DNA from: Fimbriimonadales bacterium | Lineage (GTDB): Bacteria > Armatimonadota > Fimbriimonadia > Fimbriimonadales > ATM1 | Reading direction: 5' to 3' | Length of the DNA: 5,639 nucleotides | Assembly (NCBI GenBank): GCA_025922995.1 | Contig: JAICGT010000095.1 | Coordinates: forward strand, 1-5,639 | Shown here: positions 5,301 to 5,639 of the stretch, piece by piece | Layout: each line of letters begins with the position of its first letter | Position numbering within the stretch: position 1 is the stretch's first letter | Notes under the pieces: model-generated | Seen by the model: only the letters and a program-made list of their open reading frames with translations | Told to the model about the DNA's origin: nothing | Databases searched by the model: none | Made by a program: the position numbers and the translations under genes

Positions 5301-5322
5301 TAGCGCTTGGTCTTGCGCTATT
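5299..5322 (+). terminator. Hairpin downstream of dnaN
   Basis: TAGCGC (5301-5306) and GCGCTA (5315-5320) form a perfect 6-base-pair stem with an 8-base loop. It can be extended by a G-U and an A-U pair at the outside. It lies 68 bases past the dnaN stop and could end the sigma/dnaN transcript, but only two U residues follow, so it is not a textbook intrinsic terminator. Confidence 0.35.
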
Positions 5323-5575
5323 GCGTTGGTCCGCCCCACTCGATGCGTTTAAAGTCGACTCGGTCGAAGATTTGATTCGCATATTAAAGGACACGAGACG
5401 GCGAAAGGTAAACCAAAATTCTTGGGGATTGGCAGACATGCGGGGAGGATCGGCCGGAAGCCGAAACTACCAGAGCGACCTACCGGTGCAGAGGGCATCG
5501 ACCCGGACGACGGGCGCCGCGGCTCATACGTCATTTTCGGAAGCCCTGCTCCAAGCCGGAGGCGACGGTCGCTAG
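5321..5575 (+). CDS. Doubtful hypothetical reading frame
   Basis: An 84-codon frame starts with TTG, has no Shine-Dalgarno, and its start overlaps the base of the preceding hairpin. The N-terminal third looks protein-like (VDSVEDLIRILKDTRRRKV would be a charged amphipathic helix), and the C-terminus has SFSEALLQAGG. The middle (SAGSRNYQSDLP, then QRASTRTTGAAAH) is low in hydrophobic residues, with no recognisable domain. A second plus-strand frame is open from 5353 to the window end without a convincing start, which weakens the case. From 5231 to 5639 I find no gene I trust. Possible starts for a gene leaving the window are ATG at 5600 and at 5619, neither with good support. Confidence 0.25.
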   Translation: MRWSAPLDAFKVDSVEDLIRILKDTRRRKVNQNSWGLADMRGGSAGSRNYQSDLPVQRASTRTTGAAAHTSFSEALLQAGGDGR

Positions 5576-5639
5576 CAGCGAGCGCCGAAACTTGGAGCCA
5601 TGCCAGACTCGGTAGGCAATGGAGCCCGACCGAAGAAGC

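Overview
The window holds eight well-supported protein genes of a moderately GC-rich bacterial chromosome. There is no phage, transposon, CRISPR array, tRNA or rRNA. Several starts are GTG or TTG, and several genes have only a weak Shine-Dalgarno sequence or none. The mix of housekeeping genes (ffh, greA, dnaN) with a DUF151 bifunctional nuclease and an orphan receiver suggests a non-proteobacterial lineage. I lean weakly towards Armatimonadota (Fimbriimonas-like), but the sequence alone does not settle this.

Left part (1-1845). The minus strand carries a family 2 glycosyltransferase followed 11 bases later by the start of ffh, the signal recognition particle GTPase, which runs off the left edge. 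greA, the transcript-cleavage factor, diverges on the plus strand from a 48-base intergenic region. That region contains a mirrored CTTATCC motif just upstream of both start codons.

Middle part (1846-3209). After greA lies a short convergent spacer with an AT-rich palindrome between two imperfect direct repeats. Three minus-strand genes follow, read right to left: a DUF151/BFN nuclease, a stand-alone CheY-like receiver, and a 69-residue single-span membrane protein. The last of these has its own TATAAT box and a hairpin predicted near the 5' end of its transcript.

Right part (3302-5230). A plus-strand cluster is coupled by overlaps: an ECF sigma factor (TTG start, strong Shine-Dalgarno), a 103-residue cysteine-free protein that occupies the anti-sigma position (4-base ATGA overlap), and dnaN, the DNA polymerase III sliding clamp (17-base overlap). 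A clamp gene translationally coupled to a sigma/anti-sigma pair, with no dnaA visible nearby, is the most unusual arrangement here.

Right edge (5231-5639). No confident gene is present. The segment has an AT-rich stretch with weak DnaA-box-like words, a hairpin, and one doubtful 84-codon reading frame.
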